In this document: one piece after another, positions 33,949 through 43,783 of the stretch | Layout: the number at the start of each line of letters is the position of its first letter | Numbering within the stretch: the stretch's first letter is position 1 | NCBI GenBank assembly: GCA_002491905.1 | Contig: DKWV01000038.1 | Coordinates: 1 to 64,000 of the forward strand | Length of the DNA: 64,000 nt | Source: Lachnospiraceae bacterium UBA7143 | Lineage (GTDB): Bacteria; Bacillota; Clostridia; Lachnospirales; Lachnospiraceae | Direction of reading: 5' to 3' | Notes under the pieces: generated by a model | The model's input: only the letters and a program-made list of their open reading frames with translations | Told to the model about the DNA's origin: nothing | Database searches by the model: none | Program-made: the position numbers and the translations under genes

Positions 33949-34031
33949 AAGGCTGTGCCGGACAGGATATTGTCCGGCGGAGACTGACAAAATAAAAAGT
34001 GCAATAAAGAGATAGTAAAGGAGAAACGATC

Positions 34032-35576
34032 ATGGGAAGACAGAAACCGGCAGTATTGATGATTTTGGACGGCTACGGCCTCAACGACAAGACGGAGGGC
34101 AACGCGGTTGCACTGGCGAAAACGCCTGTTATGGACAAACTGATGGCGCAGTGCCCCTTTGTGAAGGGCAATGCCAGCGGCATGGCAGTGGGGCTGCCTG
34201 ACGGTCAGATGGGCAACTCCGAGGTGGGACACCTGAACATGGGTGCTGGGCGCATCGTGTATCAGGAGCTTACCAGAATTACAAAGGAGATTCAGGACGG
34301 CACCTTTTTTGAGAATCCCGCCCTTCTTGACGCGGTGAACAACTGTAAGAAGAATGACTCTTCCCTGCACATGTTCGGGCTTTTGTCGGACGGCGGCGTA
34401 CACAGCCACAACACCCATCTCTACGGCCTTTTGGAGCTGGCTAAAAGAAACGGGCTCACAAAGGTTTATGTGCACGCTTTCCTCGACGGAAGGGACACGC
34501 CTCCGGCGAGCGGCAAGGGCTATGTGGAGGATCTGGAAGCTGAGATGAAGAAGATCGGCGTGGGCGAGGTAGCTACCGTGACGGGACGCTACTACGCGAT
34601 GGACCGTGACAACAACTACGACAGAGTGGAGAAGGCTTATCTGGCCCTCACCAAAGGCGAAGGGCTGGAGGCAGAGAGCGGCCCGGCGGGGATTCAGGCT
34701 TCCTATGACAGAGATGAGACGGATGAGTTTGTGAAGCCCACAGTGGTGAAGAAAAACGGCGCCCCTGTAGCCACAATTAAGGACGGGGATTCCGTGATCT
34801 TCTTTAACTTCCGTCCGGACAGGGCGAGAGAGATTACCAGAAGCTTCTGCGATGATGACTTCAAGGGCTTTGCAAGGGGGAAGAGACTGGATTTGACCTA
34901 CGTCTGCTTCTCTGATTATGACCCCACCATTCCCAATAAGGAAGTGGCATTCCACAAGATTTCCGTCACCAATACTTTCGGAGAGTGGCTTGCGGCGCAT
35001 GGTATGAAGCAGGCGAGAATCGCGGAGACGGAGAAGTACGCCCATGTGACGTTCTTCTTCAACGGCGGCGTGGAGGAGCCTAACGAGGGAGAGACCCGTA
35101 TTCTGGTCAATTCCCCCAAGGATGTGGCGACCTACGACTTAAAGCCCCAGATGAGCGCCTACGAGGTGTGCGACAAGCTGGTGGATGCGATTAAGTCAGG
35201 CGATTATGATGTGATTATCATCAATTTTGCAAACCCCGACATGGTTGGACATACCGGTGTGCAGGAGGCAGCCATCAAGGCTGTGGAGGCCGTGGACGAG
35301 TGTGTGGGCAGGGCGGTTGCGGCTGTCAAAGAGGTGGACGGCGTGCTGTTTATCTGCGCGGACCACGGCAATGCGGAGCAGCTGGTTGACTATGAGACGG
35401 GCGCGCCCTTCACGGCGCACACCACCAACCCGGTGCCTTTCATTCTGGTCAATGCGGATCCCGCTTACAAGCTCCGCGAGGGCGGGTGTCTTGCGGACAT
35501 CGTGCCCACGATCATCGAGCTGATGGGCATGGAGCAGCCCGCAGAGATGACGGGGAAATCCCTGCTGGTGAAATAA
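34032..35576 (+). CDS. gpmI: 2,3-bisphosphoglycerate-independent phosphoglycerate mutase
   Basis: 514 residues, the normal length. Alkaline-phosphatase-like metal sites: MILDGYGLND near the N-terminus, NSEVGHLNMGAGR with the phosphorylated Ser, and DHGNAEQ near the C-terminus; the phosphotransferase insert includes HAFLDGRDTPP and FNFRPDRAREI. It interconverts 3- and 2-phosphoglycerate in glycolysis with manganese. The ATG at 34032 follows AAAGGAGAAACGATC. Enolase, the next glycolytic enzyme, is encoded 12 kb away. Confidence 0.96.
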   Translation: MGRQKPAVLMILDGYGLNDKTEGNAVALAKTPVMDKLMAQCPFVKGNASGMAVGLPDGQMGNSEVGHLNMGAGRIVYQELTRITKEIQDGTFFENPALLDAVNNCKKNDSSLHMFGLLSDGGVHSHNTHLYGLLELAKRNGLTKVYVHAFLDGRDTPPASGKGYVEDLEAEMKKIGVGEVATVTGRYYAMDRDNNYDRVEKAYLALTKGEGLEAESGPAGIQASYDRDETDEFVKPTVVKKNGAPVATIKDGDSVIFFNFRPDRAREITRSFCDDDFKGFARGKRLDLTYVCFSDYDPTIPNKEVAFHKISVTNTFGEWLAAHGMKQARIAETEKYAHVTFFFNGGVEEPNEGETRILVNSPKDVATYDLKPQMSAYEVCDKLVDAIKSGDYDVIIINFANPDMVGHTGVQEAAIKAVEAVDECVGRAVAAVKEVDGVLFICADHGNAEQLVDYETGAPFTAHTTNPVPFILVNADPAYKLREGGCLADIVPTIIELMGMEQPAEMTGKSLLVK

Positions 35577-35627
35577 TCAGCCTGCCTGGGCCGGCGGACG
35601 GTTACAGGGCGGAGGGGCGTTTCGGTT

Positions 35628-36362
35628 ATGACAGAAGTGATAATATGCGATGACGATGCGATGGCACTTAGACAGACCAGACGGTTTCTGACGGATTCCA
35701 TGCATCTGTGGGATGAGGAAATGGAGATTATGACCTACACGGATGCGGAGAGTCTGGTGAAAAGGATTCGGTCTGAGAGCGAACGGACGGATATATTGAT
35801 TTTGGATATTGATATGCCGCATATGTCCGGGATGGAGATTGCGAAGCTGATCCGTGACGAGGAGAGGGACGTGATACTGATTTTTTTGACGGCCCACGAC
35901 GAGTTTGTGTATCTGTCTTTTCAGTACGCGCCGTTCCGCTACATCAGGAAGGAATATATGAGGGAGGAGCTGCCTTCGGCGATGAAGGCGGCTCTGGCCA
36001 AACTGAGAGCCCGCAGAAGCAGTTTCGTCTGCCTGAAAACGCAGGATGGGGAGCGGACCGTGAAAATATCCGACATTACCCATTTCCAGATGGAAAACAG
36101 ACGGATGTGCGTGCATCTGCTGCAGGGAGGCGTTTATCTGGTATGGAAAAAGCTAAAGGAATTCAAGGCGGAAATTGATGCGAAGGACGATGCCTTCGTC
36201 CAGGTGCACAGCGGATGCGTGGTGAATCTCAGGCACGTCAGGACGCGCAGGAATGGCATGGTGGTACTGGACGGGGCGGAGGAGACTGAAATACCCGTAA
36301 GCAGACGCCGTCAGAGGGAGGTTTCCGAAACGATCTCCAATTACTGGAGGGATCATTCATGA
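35628..36362 (+). CDS. LytTR-family response regulator
   Basis: 244 residues. The receiver has DDD (8-10) and acceptor Asp60 (LILDIDMPH). The usual signalling Lys region reads RYIRKEY. The C-terminal LytTR domain (about 140-244) includes ITHFQMENRRMCVHL and HSGCVVNLRHVR. Its stop overlaps the start of the kinase at 36359 by 4 bases, but that kinase is broken, so the regulator may now act without its partner or with another kinase such as that at 9291. Confidence 0.9.
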   Translation: MTEVIICDDDAMALRQTRRFLTDSMHLWDEEMEIMTYTDAESLVKRIRSESERTDILILDIDMPHMSGMEIAKLIRDEERDVILIFLTAHDEFVYLSFQYAPFRYIRKEYMREELPSAMKAALAKLRARRSSFVCLKTQDGERTVKISDITHFQMENRRMCVHLLQGGVYLVWKKLKEFKAEIDAKDDAFVQVHSGCVVNLRHVRTRRNGMVVLDGAEETEIPVSRRRQREVSETISNYWRDHS

Positions 36363-37538
36363 ATACGGTTTTCCTGATAGTGAACGATATGGCGGTCGGG
36401 GTGGATATCTGGCTCTGTTATGTTTTTTGCAGTGTATTTCTGGACAGCGTTCTTTTCAAAAAACAGAAATATAAATTTATGGCGGCAGCAGTCGTGTCAT
36501 TGCTGCTGATTGAGGCGGGGGATCTTGTCTTTCCACGTTCAGTTGGCAGAAGTATGCTGTATTCTGTGCTCTTTTTTTATCTTTTTCAGATTCTGTTATA
36601 CAGGAAATATTATCTAAAGTGCGCGGCGCTTGGCCTGTTTTACACGCTGATGCTTGCCATGACGGACTTTAGCATTCTGGCTGTGTGCAGTCTGACGAGC
36701 CGCAAACCGTTCGCGGTCTTTTTGGAGCCTTCTGTATATGGCATCATAGCGGTTGTGATCCATATTCTGGTGCTGTCTTTTATCATTTACATGATTTATC
36801 ACATCAGGGCGAATACGTTTCAGTTGGGAGGGAGGTATGTCATCGCCCTTTTGCTGGTGACGATATTGATTCTGGTCACGACACTGCTTATATTCCAGTA
36901 CTTTCTGGCAATGGGATATGTGGGTCTGGCTGATTTCTTTGTCTGGGGCATGCTGGTGGCGCTGACGCTCGTCTCGTTCTTTTATATTGTCAGGCTGGCG
37001 CGGTCATATGCCGTCTGGCAGGAGAACACGCTCTTAAATATGCACAATGAGATGCTGCTCAAATCCCTGGAGGACAACAGAAAAAGCAACGAAGTGTGGA
37101 AGGCAAAGATCCATGATTACAAGCACCATCTGATCTATATGGCGGAGCTTGCCCAAACAGATACTTGCACAGAGCAATTCCCTGCATATGTTCTGCAATG
37201 TGAATCTGCCGGAGAATCTTGCGCTGGACCAGGCGGCTGTCAGCTCCGTGCTCGGCAATCTGCTGGACAACGCCATCAGGGCGGGCGGAGAAGTAAAAGG
37301 AAGCAGTATCGAAGTGAATATTTATATGGTAAAAAACAATCTGTGCATAAAAATCTGTAACCAGACCGCTTCCGGGCAGATTGATTTTACAAAGTCGTCG
37401 GAGGAGGACGGGCGGTTACACGGAATCGGCTTAAAGAGTGTGCGGCGCAGTGTGGAAAAAATGGGCGGTACATTTGACATCAGCGGGCAGGACGGCATTG
37501 TCACCGCCTTTGTGACACTCTATGATGTCTGTCCGTGA
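36359..37538 (+). pseudogene. GHKL sensor kinase disrupted by frameshift and probable internal deletion
   Basis: The first frame (36359-37360) encodes about six membrane helices and the H-box KIHDYKHHLIYMAELAQ. It then leaves the family pattern near 37160 and ends in unrelated Arg/Gly-rich residues. The rest of the kinase continues in another frame (about 37152-37538): LGNLLDNAIRAGG (N-box) and RLHGIGLKSVRRSVEKMGG (G-box). Between the H-box and the ATPase domain only about 20 residues' worth of sequence is present, against about 50 in the intact kinase at 9291. A deletion that also shifted the frame is therefore likely. Sequencing error could explain the shift but not the missing length. Confidence 0.75.
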
Positions 37539-37607
37539 CCATATGCGCAAAAAGCACCCAAACTGACATATTTCTTCATTCCCCCCCCTTTATATATAAT
37601 AGAACAC

Positions 37608-37668
37608 TTGACAACCGGCAGCGGGAAGTGGCATACTAAGTGTACCACCACTAATAGTACAGTTGGTA
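37608..37668 (+). promoter_or_regulatory. Promoter and candidate GntR operator
   Basis: TTGACA (37608-37613), 18-base spacer, CATACT (37632-37637). Just downstream an imperfect dyad with arms TACCA and TGGTA (37643-37668) surrounds ACTAATAGTAC. This fits self-regulation by the YtrA-type repressor encoded next. Confidence 0.55.
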
Positions 37669-37705
37669 TTGTTGAAAAGGGGAAAATCAAAGGAAAGGAG
37701 ATCAC

Positions 37706-38065
37706 ATGATACTGGTAGACTATAAGGATACCCGCCCCATATATGAGCAGATTGTGGAGCGGTTTAAGACCCTGATTTTAAAGGGCGTCATGCAGCCGGA
37801 TGAACAGATGCCGTCGGTGCGCGGTCTGGCGATGGAGCAGTCCATCAATCCGAATACGATCCAGAAAGCCTACGCGGAGCTGGAGCGGCAGGGCTTTATC
37901 TACACCGTCAAGGGAAGGGGCAGCTTTGTGCTCGGGGACAGCAGACTGGTAGAGCAGCGCAAAAAGGAATATCTGGACCAGATCATAAAGCTGGTGAGAG
38001 AGGTGCTGGAGATCGGCATGACGAAGATGGAGATTGTTATGGAGATCGAGAAACTGCAGGTATAA
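37706..38065 (+). CDS. GntR-family regulator, YtrA subfamily
   Basis: 119 residues. The winged helix (about 10-75) includes PIYEQIVERFKTLIL, MPSVRGLAMEQSINPNTIQKAYAELE split over two helices, and the wing YTVKGRGSFV. The short C-terminal dimerisation helix pair marks the YtrA subgroup, which normally represses ABC transporter operons. The transporter genes at 38135 and 39012 follow directly. AAAGGAGATCAC precedes the ATG. Confidence 0.92.
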   Translation: MILVDYKDTRPIYEQIVERFKTLILKGVMQPDEQMPSVRGLAMEQSINPNTIQKAYAELERQGFIYTVKGRGSFVLGDSRLVEQRKKEYLDQIIKLVREVLEIGMTKMEIVMEIEKLQV

Positions 38066-38134
38066 TGCATACTTGGGAAGCTTTTGAATCAGACAGAAAA
38101 ACGGCATGACAGTGCGGTGGAAAGAGAGGAGTAT

Positions 38135-39040
38135 ATGATAGAGATACATAATCTGACGAAGCATTTTGAAAAGATAAAGGCCGTCGATGAAGTCAGTGTT
38201 GAAATCAGGGAAAAGACGGTTTTCGGCCTGATCGGTACCAACGGCGCGGGAAAGAGTACAGTGCTTCGCATGATAGCGGGTGTGATCAAACCCGACGAGG
38301 GAACGGTGGCGGTGGACAACATGCCCGTGTACGACAACGTGGAGGCGAAGAAGAAATTGTTTTTTATCGCCGATGAGCCGTACTTTTTCGCCAACTCCAA
38401 CGCGAGGACTATGGAGCGGTATTACAGCGGCATTTACGAGGCGTTTGACCGGGAGGAGTTTTACCAGTATCTGGAGAAATTCAATCTGGACAAAACCCGG
38501 AAGATCGGCACCTTTTCTAAAGGTATGAAGAAACAGCTCGCCCTGCTTCTGGGGATATGCGCCCACACGAAATATATTCTCTGCGACGAGACCTTCGACG
38601 GGCTTGACCCGGTGATGCGCCAGGGGATCAAGTCCATCTTTGCGAAAGAGATGGAGGAGCGGGGACTGACGCCCGTGATTGCCTCCCACAACCTGCGGGA
38701 GCTGGAGGACATCTGCGACCATGTGGGGCTGTTACATAAGGGCGGCGTCCTGCTGTCCAAAGATCTGGAGGATATGAAGTGCAATATCCAGAAGGTGCAG
38801 TGTGTGTTCTGCGCCGTGGAGGATGAGCTGAAAGCGCTTAATGGGCTGGAGGTGCTTAAGAAAGAGCAGAGAGGGTCTCTTAGCACGATTACGGTGCGAA
38901 GTACGAGGGAGGAAGTGGAGGCGCGGTTTGCCACGGTGGACACGATCTTTTACGAGGTGCTGCCGCTGTCCTTGGAGGAGATATTTATCAGTGAAACGGA
39001 GGTGGTTGGCTATGACATCAAAAAACTCATTCTTGGCTAG
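38135..39040 (+). CDS. ABC transporter ATP-binding protein (YtrB-like)
   Basis: 301 residues from the ATG at 38135 (GAGAGGAGTAT precedes it). Walker A is GTNGAGKST, the signature is the variant FSKGMKKQL, Walker B is YILCDETFDGLDP (Glu followed by Thr) and the switch is ASHNL. The C-terminal 80 residues form the extra domain common in ABC-2 exporters. The last 29 bases overlap the membrane partner at 39012. Export or envelope-stress role inferred from the YtrA-type regulator. Confidence 0.9.
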   Translation: MIEIHNLTKHFEKIKAVDEVSVEIREKTVFGLIGTNGAGKSTVLRMIAGVIKPDEGTVAVDNMPVYDNVEAKKKLFFIADEPYFFANSNARTMERYYSGIYEAFDREEFYQYLEKFNLDKTRKIGTFSKGMKKQLALLLGICAHTKYILCDETFDGLDPVMRQGIKSIFAKEMEERGLTPVIASHNLRELEDICDHVGLLHKGGVLLSKDLEDMKCNIQKVQCVFCAVEDELKALNGLEVLKKEQRGSLSTITVRSTREEVEARFATVDTIFYEVLPLSLEEIFISETEVVGYDIKKLILG

Positions 39041-41180
39041 CTGCAGGGAAAATCATAAACGGAGGATATGGGTCTGGATTGTGGCGGTGCTGTCGCAGCT
39101 TCTTCTGTACGGCGGCATGATGATGATTTATTTGAGCAGGATCAGAGGGTATCAGGCGAATGGGGATTACAGAGATCCCGCGGGCTTTCAGGAGGCGATG
39201 TGCCGGGCGGCAAGGGATGCGCTGGCATTTTCCGACAATCTGTACGGGACGGTCTTCATTCTGGCGGCCATCATCGGTATGCAGGGCTTTTCTTACCTGT
39301 ATGACAGGAGAAAAGTGGATATGTATCACAGCGTCCCGGTGTCGAAGGATAAAAGGTTTGCGGTGGTCTACTTAAACGGCATATTTATTTACCTTGCGGC
39401 CAATCTGTCCGGCATGATTCTGGGAACGCTCATTGCGGTGTCCCAGAGGGCGGTGAATGCGGATGTGTTGGCGAACGCGGGACTTGCCTTTGTGTGGAAC
39501 CTGTTTTTGTTTCTGGCTGTATACCATATGATGATTCTGGCGGTGATGCTGACGGGAAACCGCTTTGTGACGGTCTGTGTGTTTTTGGCCTTTGTGTTTT
39601 ATGAGCTCTGCCTGTCATCCCAGATCGGCAGTCTGAAACGTATCTTTTTTAAGACGTATTCCGAATACTATATCAGTACGGAACCGAAACTGTCGGTGGT
39701 CTATGACTGCACGCTCAATATCTGGAACATTAAGAATGCGTCGGATGCCGCGGATGCGGCCGCCATCGCAATGCCTATCGTGGCCAAGTGGATTCTGATT
39801 GCGGCTGCGTTCCTGGCGCTTGCTTATCTGGCCTATAAAAAAAGACCTTCCGAGGCCGCGGGCCGGGCTATGGCCTATCCCTTTATGGAGCCGGTATTTA
39901 AGGTGGCGGTGGCGGTTCCCGTGGCTCTTCTGGCTGGCGGACTGGTGTATGATACCTCCTATCAGAATGAAATGCTGCAGATGGCCGGCATGCTGGCCGG
40001 CGGGCTGATCTTCTGCGCCGCGTCGGAGGTGCTTTTCGATTTCGATATCAGGAGTGTCTTTAAGCATCTGCCCTCAAGCGGCATTGCCCTTGTCGGTATC
40101 CTGGCAATATTTAGCGTCTTTAAATGGGACGTTTTCGGGTATGACAGCTACGTACCGGCGCAAAATAAAGTGGAGAGTATTGCAATTTCAGCAGACGGGT
40201 ACTATGATAGCTATTGGGATGAGAACCGGCCGTATTTTGAGAAAAGTCAGTTTGAAAAAGAGAATATGTTTCTGACGGATACTGAGCCTGTTCTGGCGCT
40301 GGCAAAGGCCGCGGAAGGGGCCGACCCGGAGACGATGGGGGACGGCCGTTACGTGCAGATCCTGTACCGCTTAAAATCGGGCAGACAGGTGGCCAGGGCT
40401 ATTGCGACGGATTATGACGATCCCGGTACGGAGGAACTTCTCAATCGGATTTTCCGGACGGACGCTTTTAAGAAGGGCGTATTCCAGGGAATCACGGACG
40501 AGACTTCCTATGCGGCTCTGGAAGGGATTATCTACACCAACGGCCCGGCCAGGGCGGTGATCCCGGTGGAGGAGGCAGGACGCCTTCGGGAAGCATGGAT
40601 TAAGGATATGGAACAGTTTGACTTTACGCTTGTAAGGCATAACCGTCCCTGCGGCATCCTGTATTTTAACTATAAAAATTATAACCAGAGGCAGTGGTAT
40701 GTGTACGACAGCTTTGAAAACACGGTTTCCGCGCTGAAAGAGCTGAAGGCATATTATCCGATGGAGCTTGACGCGGCGGATGTCGAGTCGGTCACGGTGA
40801 CCTGCTACCACAATGAGCTTACGCAGGATCCGGAAGCGAGATTTCGGGGTGACCCTGGCTATGAACTGTACAGGGACGCTGTTGCGGCGGAGACATATGC
40901 CGAGTATGCGGACGATACGGATTATACGGTTACCGAAACCTTCTACGACGAGGAGCAGATCGCGCAGATCCTGCCGCATATCTACTGCACCTGGGGGATA
41001 GACGCGCCCTGGGGCCGTTACAAGGATTTGGATGAAAACTATTCGGTTCAGGTCGTGTTTAAGAGGGATACGGCATATCCGTACCAGAGGGACAGCTATT
41101 ATTTCGAGTATTCCTTCTATGCGGGGCAGGCGCCGGATTTCGTGGTGGAGGCCACGGCATATACAGGGGAAAGCGAGTAA
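39012..41180 (+). CDS. ABC-2 type permease with long extracytoplasmic C-terminal part (DUF6449-like)
   Basis: 722 residues from the ATG at 39012, inside the end of the ATPase gene, implying translational coupling. About eight hydrophobic helices lie in the first 420 residues (for example IWVWIVAVLSQLLLYGG and LFLFLAVYHMMILAVML), with the motif YDRRKVDMYHSVPVSKDK seen in this group. The last 280 residues are soluble and acidic and resemble the DUF6449 region; this is pattern memory. Partner of the ATPase at 38135. Substrate unknown. Confidence 0.82.
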   Translation: MTSKNSFLASCRENHKRRIWVWIVAVLSQLLLYGGMMMIYLSRIRGYQANGDYRDPAGFQEAMCRAARDALAFSDNLYGTVFILAAIIGMQGFSYLYDRRKVDMYHSVPVSKDKRFAVVYLNGIFIYLAANLSGMILGTLIAVSQRAVNADVLANAGLAFVWNLFLFLAVYHMMILAVMLTGNRFVTVCVFLAFVFYELCLSSQIGSLKRIFFKTYSEYYISTEPKLSVVYDCTLNIWNIKNASDAADAAAIAMPIVAKWILIAAAFLALAYLAYKKRPSEAAGRAMAYPFMEPVFKVAVAVPVALLAGGLVYDTSYQNEMLQMAGMLAGGLIFCAASEVLFDFDIRSVFKHLPSSGIALVGILAIFSVFKWDVFGYDSYVPAQNKVESIAISADGYYDSYWDENRPYFEKSQFEKENMFLTDTEPVLALAKAAEGADPETMGDGRYVQILYRLKSGRQVARAIATDYDDPGTEELLNRIFRTDAFKKGVFQGITDETSYAALEGIIYTNGPARAVIPVEEAGRLREAWIKDMEQFDFTLVRHNRPCGILYFNYKNYNQRQWYVYDSFENTVSALKELKAYYPMELDAADVESVTVTCYHNELTQDPEARFRGDPGYELYRDAVAAETYAEYADDTDYTVTETFYDEEQIAQILPHIYCTWGIDAPWGRYKDLDENYSVQVVFKRDTAYPYQRDSYYFEYSFYAGQAPDFVVEATAYTGESE

Positions 41181-41195
41181 GGAAAGGAAACGGAC

Positions 41196-41939
41196 GTGGA
41201 CGGTAACAGATGGGATGAACCCGTGATACAGGTGAAAGATCTCTATAAGATATACCGGGTCGGAGAGGAGAGGGTGCGGGCCTTAAACGGGGTCAGCTTC
41301 TCCATCAGGCGGGGGTGCTTCTGCTCCATCGTGGGCGCCTCCGGCTCCGGCAAGTCCACGCTGCTCAATATGCTGGCGGGATTGGAGAAACCAACCAAGG
41401 GCGAGATCGTGATCGCTGGGGAGCACATGGAGAAAAAGACGGAGAACCAGCTTGTGGCGTTCCGCAGGGAGCACATCGGCTTTATCTTCCAGTCTTTCAA
41501 TCTGATGGGCACCATGAACGCTATCGAGAATGTGGCGCTGCCGCTTACCTTTCAGGGGATGGATAAAAAGAGCCGCAACAAAAAGGCGGAGGAGATGTTA
41601 GATCTGGTGGGTCTGACCAAACATAAGCGCCACAGGCCGAACCAGATGTCCGGCGGCCAGCAGCAGCGCGTGGGCGTGGCAAGGGCGCTGGTGGTGGAGC
41701 CGGAGATCATCTTTGCGGACGAGCCTACGGGAAACCTCGACTCCAACACTTCCGTGGAGGTGATGAACCTGATGAAACGGGTGGTGCGGGAGAAAAACCA
41801 GACGTTAGTGATGGTGACCCATGACAATTATCTGGCGGGCTTTGCGGACATTGTAATCCGGATCCGGGACGGAAAAATTTTGGAAATCGACGAGCGGGAC
41901 GGGCAGGATGTGCCGGAGGAAATCGCGGTGCAGTCGTGA
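41196..41939 (+). CDS. ABC transporter ATP-binding protein (MacB/LolD type)
   Basis: 247 residues. Start is the GTG at 41196, preceded by GGAAAGGAAACG; no in-frame ATG suits. Walker A GASGSGKST, signature MSGGQQQRVGVARAL, Walker B IIFADEPTGNLDS, switch VMVTHD. It overlaps the next gene by 4 bases. With the exported adaptor at 41936 and the FtsX permease at 43784 it makes a three-part MacAB-like exporter of the Gram-positive kind. Confidence 0.93.
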   Translation: MDGNRWDEPVIQVKDLYKIYRVGEERVRALNGVSFSIRRGCFCSIVGASGSGKSTLLNMLAGLEKPTKGEIVIAGEHMEKKTENQLVAFRREHIGFIFQSFNLMGTMNAIENVALPLTFQGMDKKSRNKKAEEMLDLVGLTKHKRHRPNQMSGGQQQRVGVARALVVEPEIIFADEPTGNLDSNTSVEVMNLMKRVVREKNQTLVMVTHDNYLAGFADIVIRIRDGKILEIDERDGQDVPEEIAVQS

Positions 41940-43744
41940 GAGGGAAAAGGGCGATGGATAGAAAAGCAAGAAACCGAAACAGCAGGATCAGACATTTGGC
42001 AGGCGGATTGGCGGGTCTGCTTTTTGCGTTGTGTGTTCTGGGGGGCACGGGGCTGGGCGGCGTGTGGCCGGTAGCCTATGCGGAGGAGAACAAGGAGAGC
42101 GTCAGCGAGAACGATATCAAATATATCGAGAGAAGCTCTAACCGGGTGATCACCGACGACGACCGCTTTGACGCCGACGAGGATCTGCTCTACTACATGC
42201 AGAGCCTGGAGGTGCGCTACCATCTGGACGAGAAGGTGATGGAGGGTCTGCACAAGCTCTTTGACAGCGCGGTCTACTATATCGCCAACACGGATATGTC
42301 CCTGACGGAACTGTGGTCTTATGTGTCCACTGTCAAGGGAAATATGGAGTCTGCGGCGGTGGCGAAAGTGACCCAGACTACCAGCGAATTTTTGCAGGTG
42401 GCGGACAACTGGCAGACGCCGATCGTGAGCTACGGGCAGGGCGTTTCCATTGTGCTGCCTATCGTCAATTTCGGCACGGAGGAACTGAATGACCTGATCG
42501 TGGAGCCGGTGGTTTCCACGCTGGTGACGGAGTGGCCCTTCGAGCCGGACACCACCAACTATCTGCAGACGGAGCCTTTTATACCCGGCTGTCAGACGAA
42601 AGAGGCAGCTATGGCGAACCGTCGGGAATTTACCTTTCATTTTAAGACCAGAAGCGATGTGATGACGGGATATTACCCGTTAAAGTTTCATATATCCTAC
42701 ACCAAGGCGGGCGTCCGCAGCGAGGAACCGGCGGAGCTTACGGTGTATGTAAAGACTGTCGGCAAGCCGGGCAGCGGCATCATCGGCGGCAACGGGCAGG
42801 AGGCTTCCGGCTCCAAGCCACGTATCGTGGTGACGGGCTTTGAGACAAATCCGGCCAAGGTCTTTGCGGGAGAAACCTTTACCCTGACAATCCATGTAAA
42901 GAATACGGCCAAGGACACGGCGGTGACTAATGTGCTTTTCGATATGCAGGCTGCCCAGGAGGGGGAGGATAAGACCAACACCTACTCCGCCTTTCTGCCT
43001 ACATCGGGCTCCAGTTCCGTCTACATGGAGCAGATCGCCCCGGACACCTCGGCGGACATTGAGATCGAGATGACGGCGAAGGCGGATCTGGCACAGAAGC
43101 CGTATGTGCTGGACGTCAATATGAAGTATGATGCGGGCACGGTCTTTGACCTGACGGACAAGGCCAGCGTGTCGATCCCGATTTCACAGGAGAGCCGTTT
43201 TGACACGAGCATCCCAGAGGTGGTGCCCGACAGTATTGAGGTGGGTTCCCAGTCAAATGTGATGTTTAGCATTTACAATACGGGAAAGACTACCCTCTAT
43301 AATGTACAGGTGAAATTTATCGCGGATTCCATTGCGGAGGCATCGGCCTTTGTGGGCAATCTCCAGTCCGGCAACACGGGCAATGTGGATGTGATGCTGA
43401 CAGGCGCGGCTCCGACTATGGACGACGGTATAGTGAAACTGGAGATTTCTTACGAGGATGACGCGGGCAATGTGACCACGGCGGAGAAGGAAATCACCCT
43501 TTTTGTAACCGAGCCCATGATGGATGACATGATGATGGGCGACGATATGATGGGCGATGACATGATGATGGATGGTGAGGACGGCGGCAAGTCCAATACC
43601 GGCCTGATTGTGGGCGGCGTCTCGGGAGCGGTTGCCGTGGCGGGGGCAGGACTCGGCGTATTCCTGAAACTGCGCAAAAAGAAAAAAGCGGCGGCAGCGG
43701 AGGCAGCCGAGCTTGCGGAGTTGGAGAAAGAGCTGGGTGAGTGA
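41936..43744 (+). CDS. Exported CARDB/S-layer-like protein with membrane anchor, partner of a MacB-type transporter
   Basis: 602 residues. Start is a GTG overlapping the ATPase stop (GTGA); the ATG at 41954 is an alternative. Signal peptide LAGLLFALCVLGG, cleavage near AYAEE. The outside part contains two or three CARDB-like beta-sandwich domains (FETNPAKVFAGETFTLTIHV; VPDSIEVGSQSNVMFSIYN). A Met/Asp repeat (about 525-545, units of DDMMMG and DDMM) links to a C-terminal helix (GLIVGGVSGAVAVAGAGLG) and a Lys-rich cytoplasmic end. It probably acts as the extracytoplasmic adaptor of the transporter. The Met-rich linker could bind copper or silver, which is speculation. Confidence 0.82.
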   Translation: MRGKRAMDRKARNRNSRIRHLAGGLAGLLFALCVLGGTGLGGVWPVAYAEENKESVSENDIKYIERSSNRVITDDDRFDADEDLLYYMQSLEVRYHLDEKVMEGLHKLFDSAVYYIANTDMSLTELWSYVSTVKGNMESAAVAKVTQTTSEFLQVADNWQTPIVSYGQGVSIVLPIVNFGTEELNDLIVEPVVSTLVTEWPFEPDTTNYLQTEPFIPGCQTKEAAMANRREFTFHFKTRSDVMTGYYPLKFHISYTKAGVRSEEPAELTVYVKTVGKPGSGIIGGNGQEASGSKPRIVVTGFETNPAKVFAGETFTLTIHVKNTAKDTAVTNVLFDMQAAQEGEDKTNTYSAFLPTSGSSSVYMEQIAPDTSADIEIEMTAKADLAQKPYVLDVNMKYDAGTVFDLTDKASVSIPISQESRFDTSIPEVVPDSIEVGSQSNVMFSIYNTGKTTLYNVQVKFIADSIAEASAFVGNLQSGNTGNVDVMLTGAAPTMDDGIVKLEISYEDDAGNVTTAEKEITLFVTEPMMDDMMMGDDMMGDDMMMDGEDGGKSNTGLIVGGVSGAVAVAGAGLGVFLKLRKKKKAAAAEAAELAELEKELGE

Positions 43745-43783
43745 GAAGACGATGAATGACAGGAATCTGGATTGGGGATCAGC

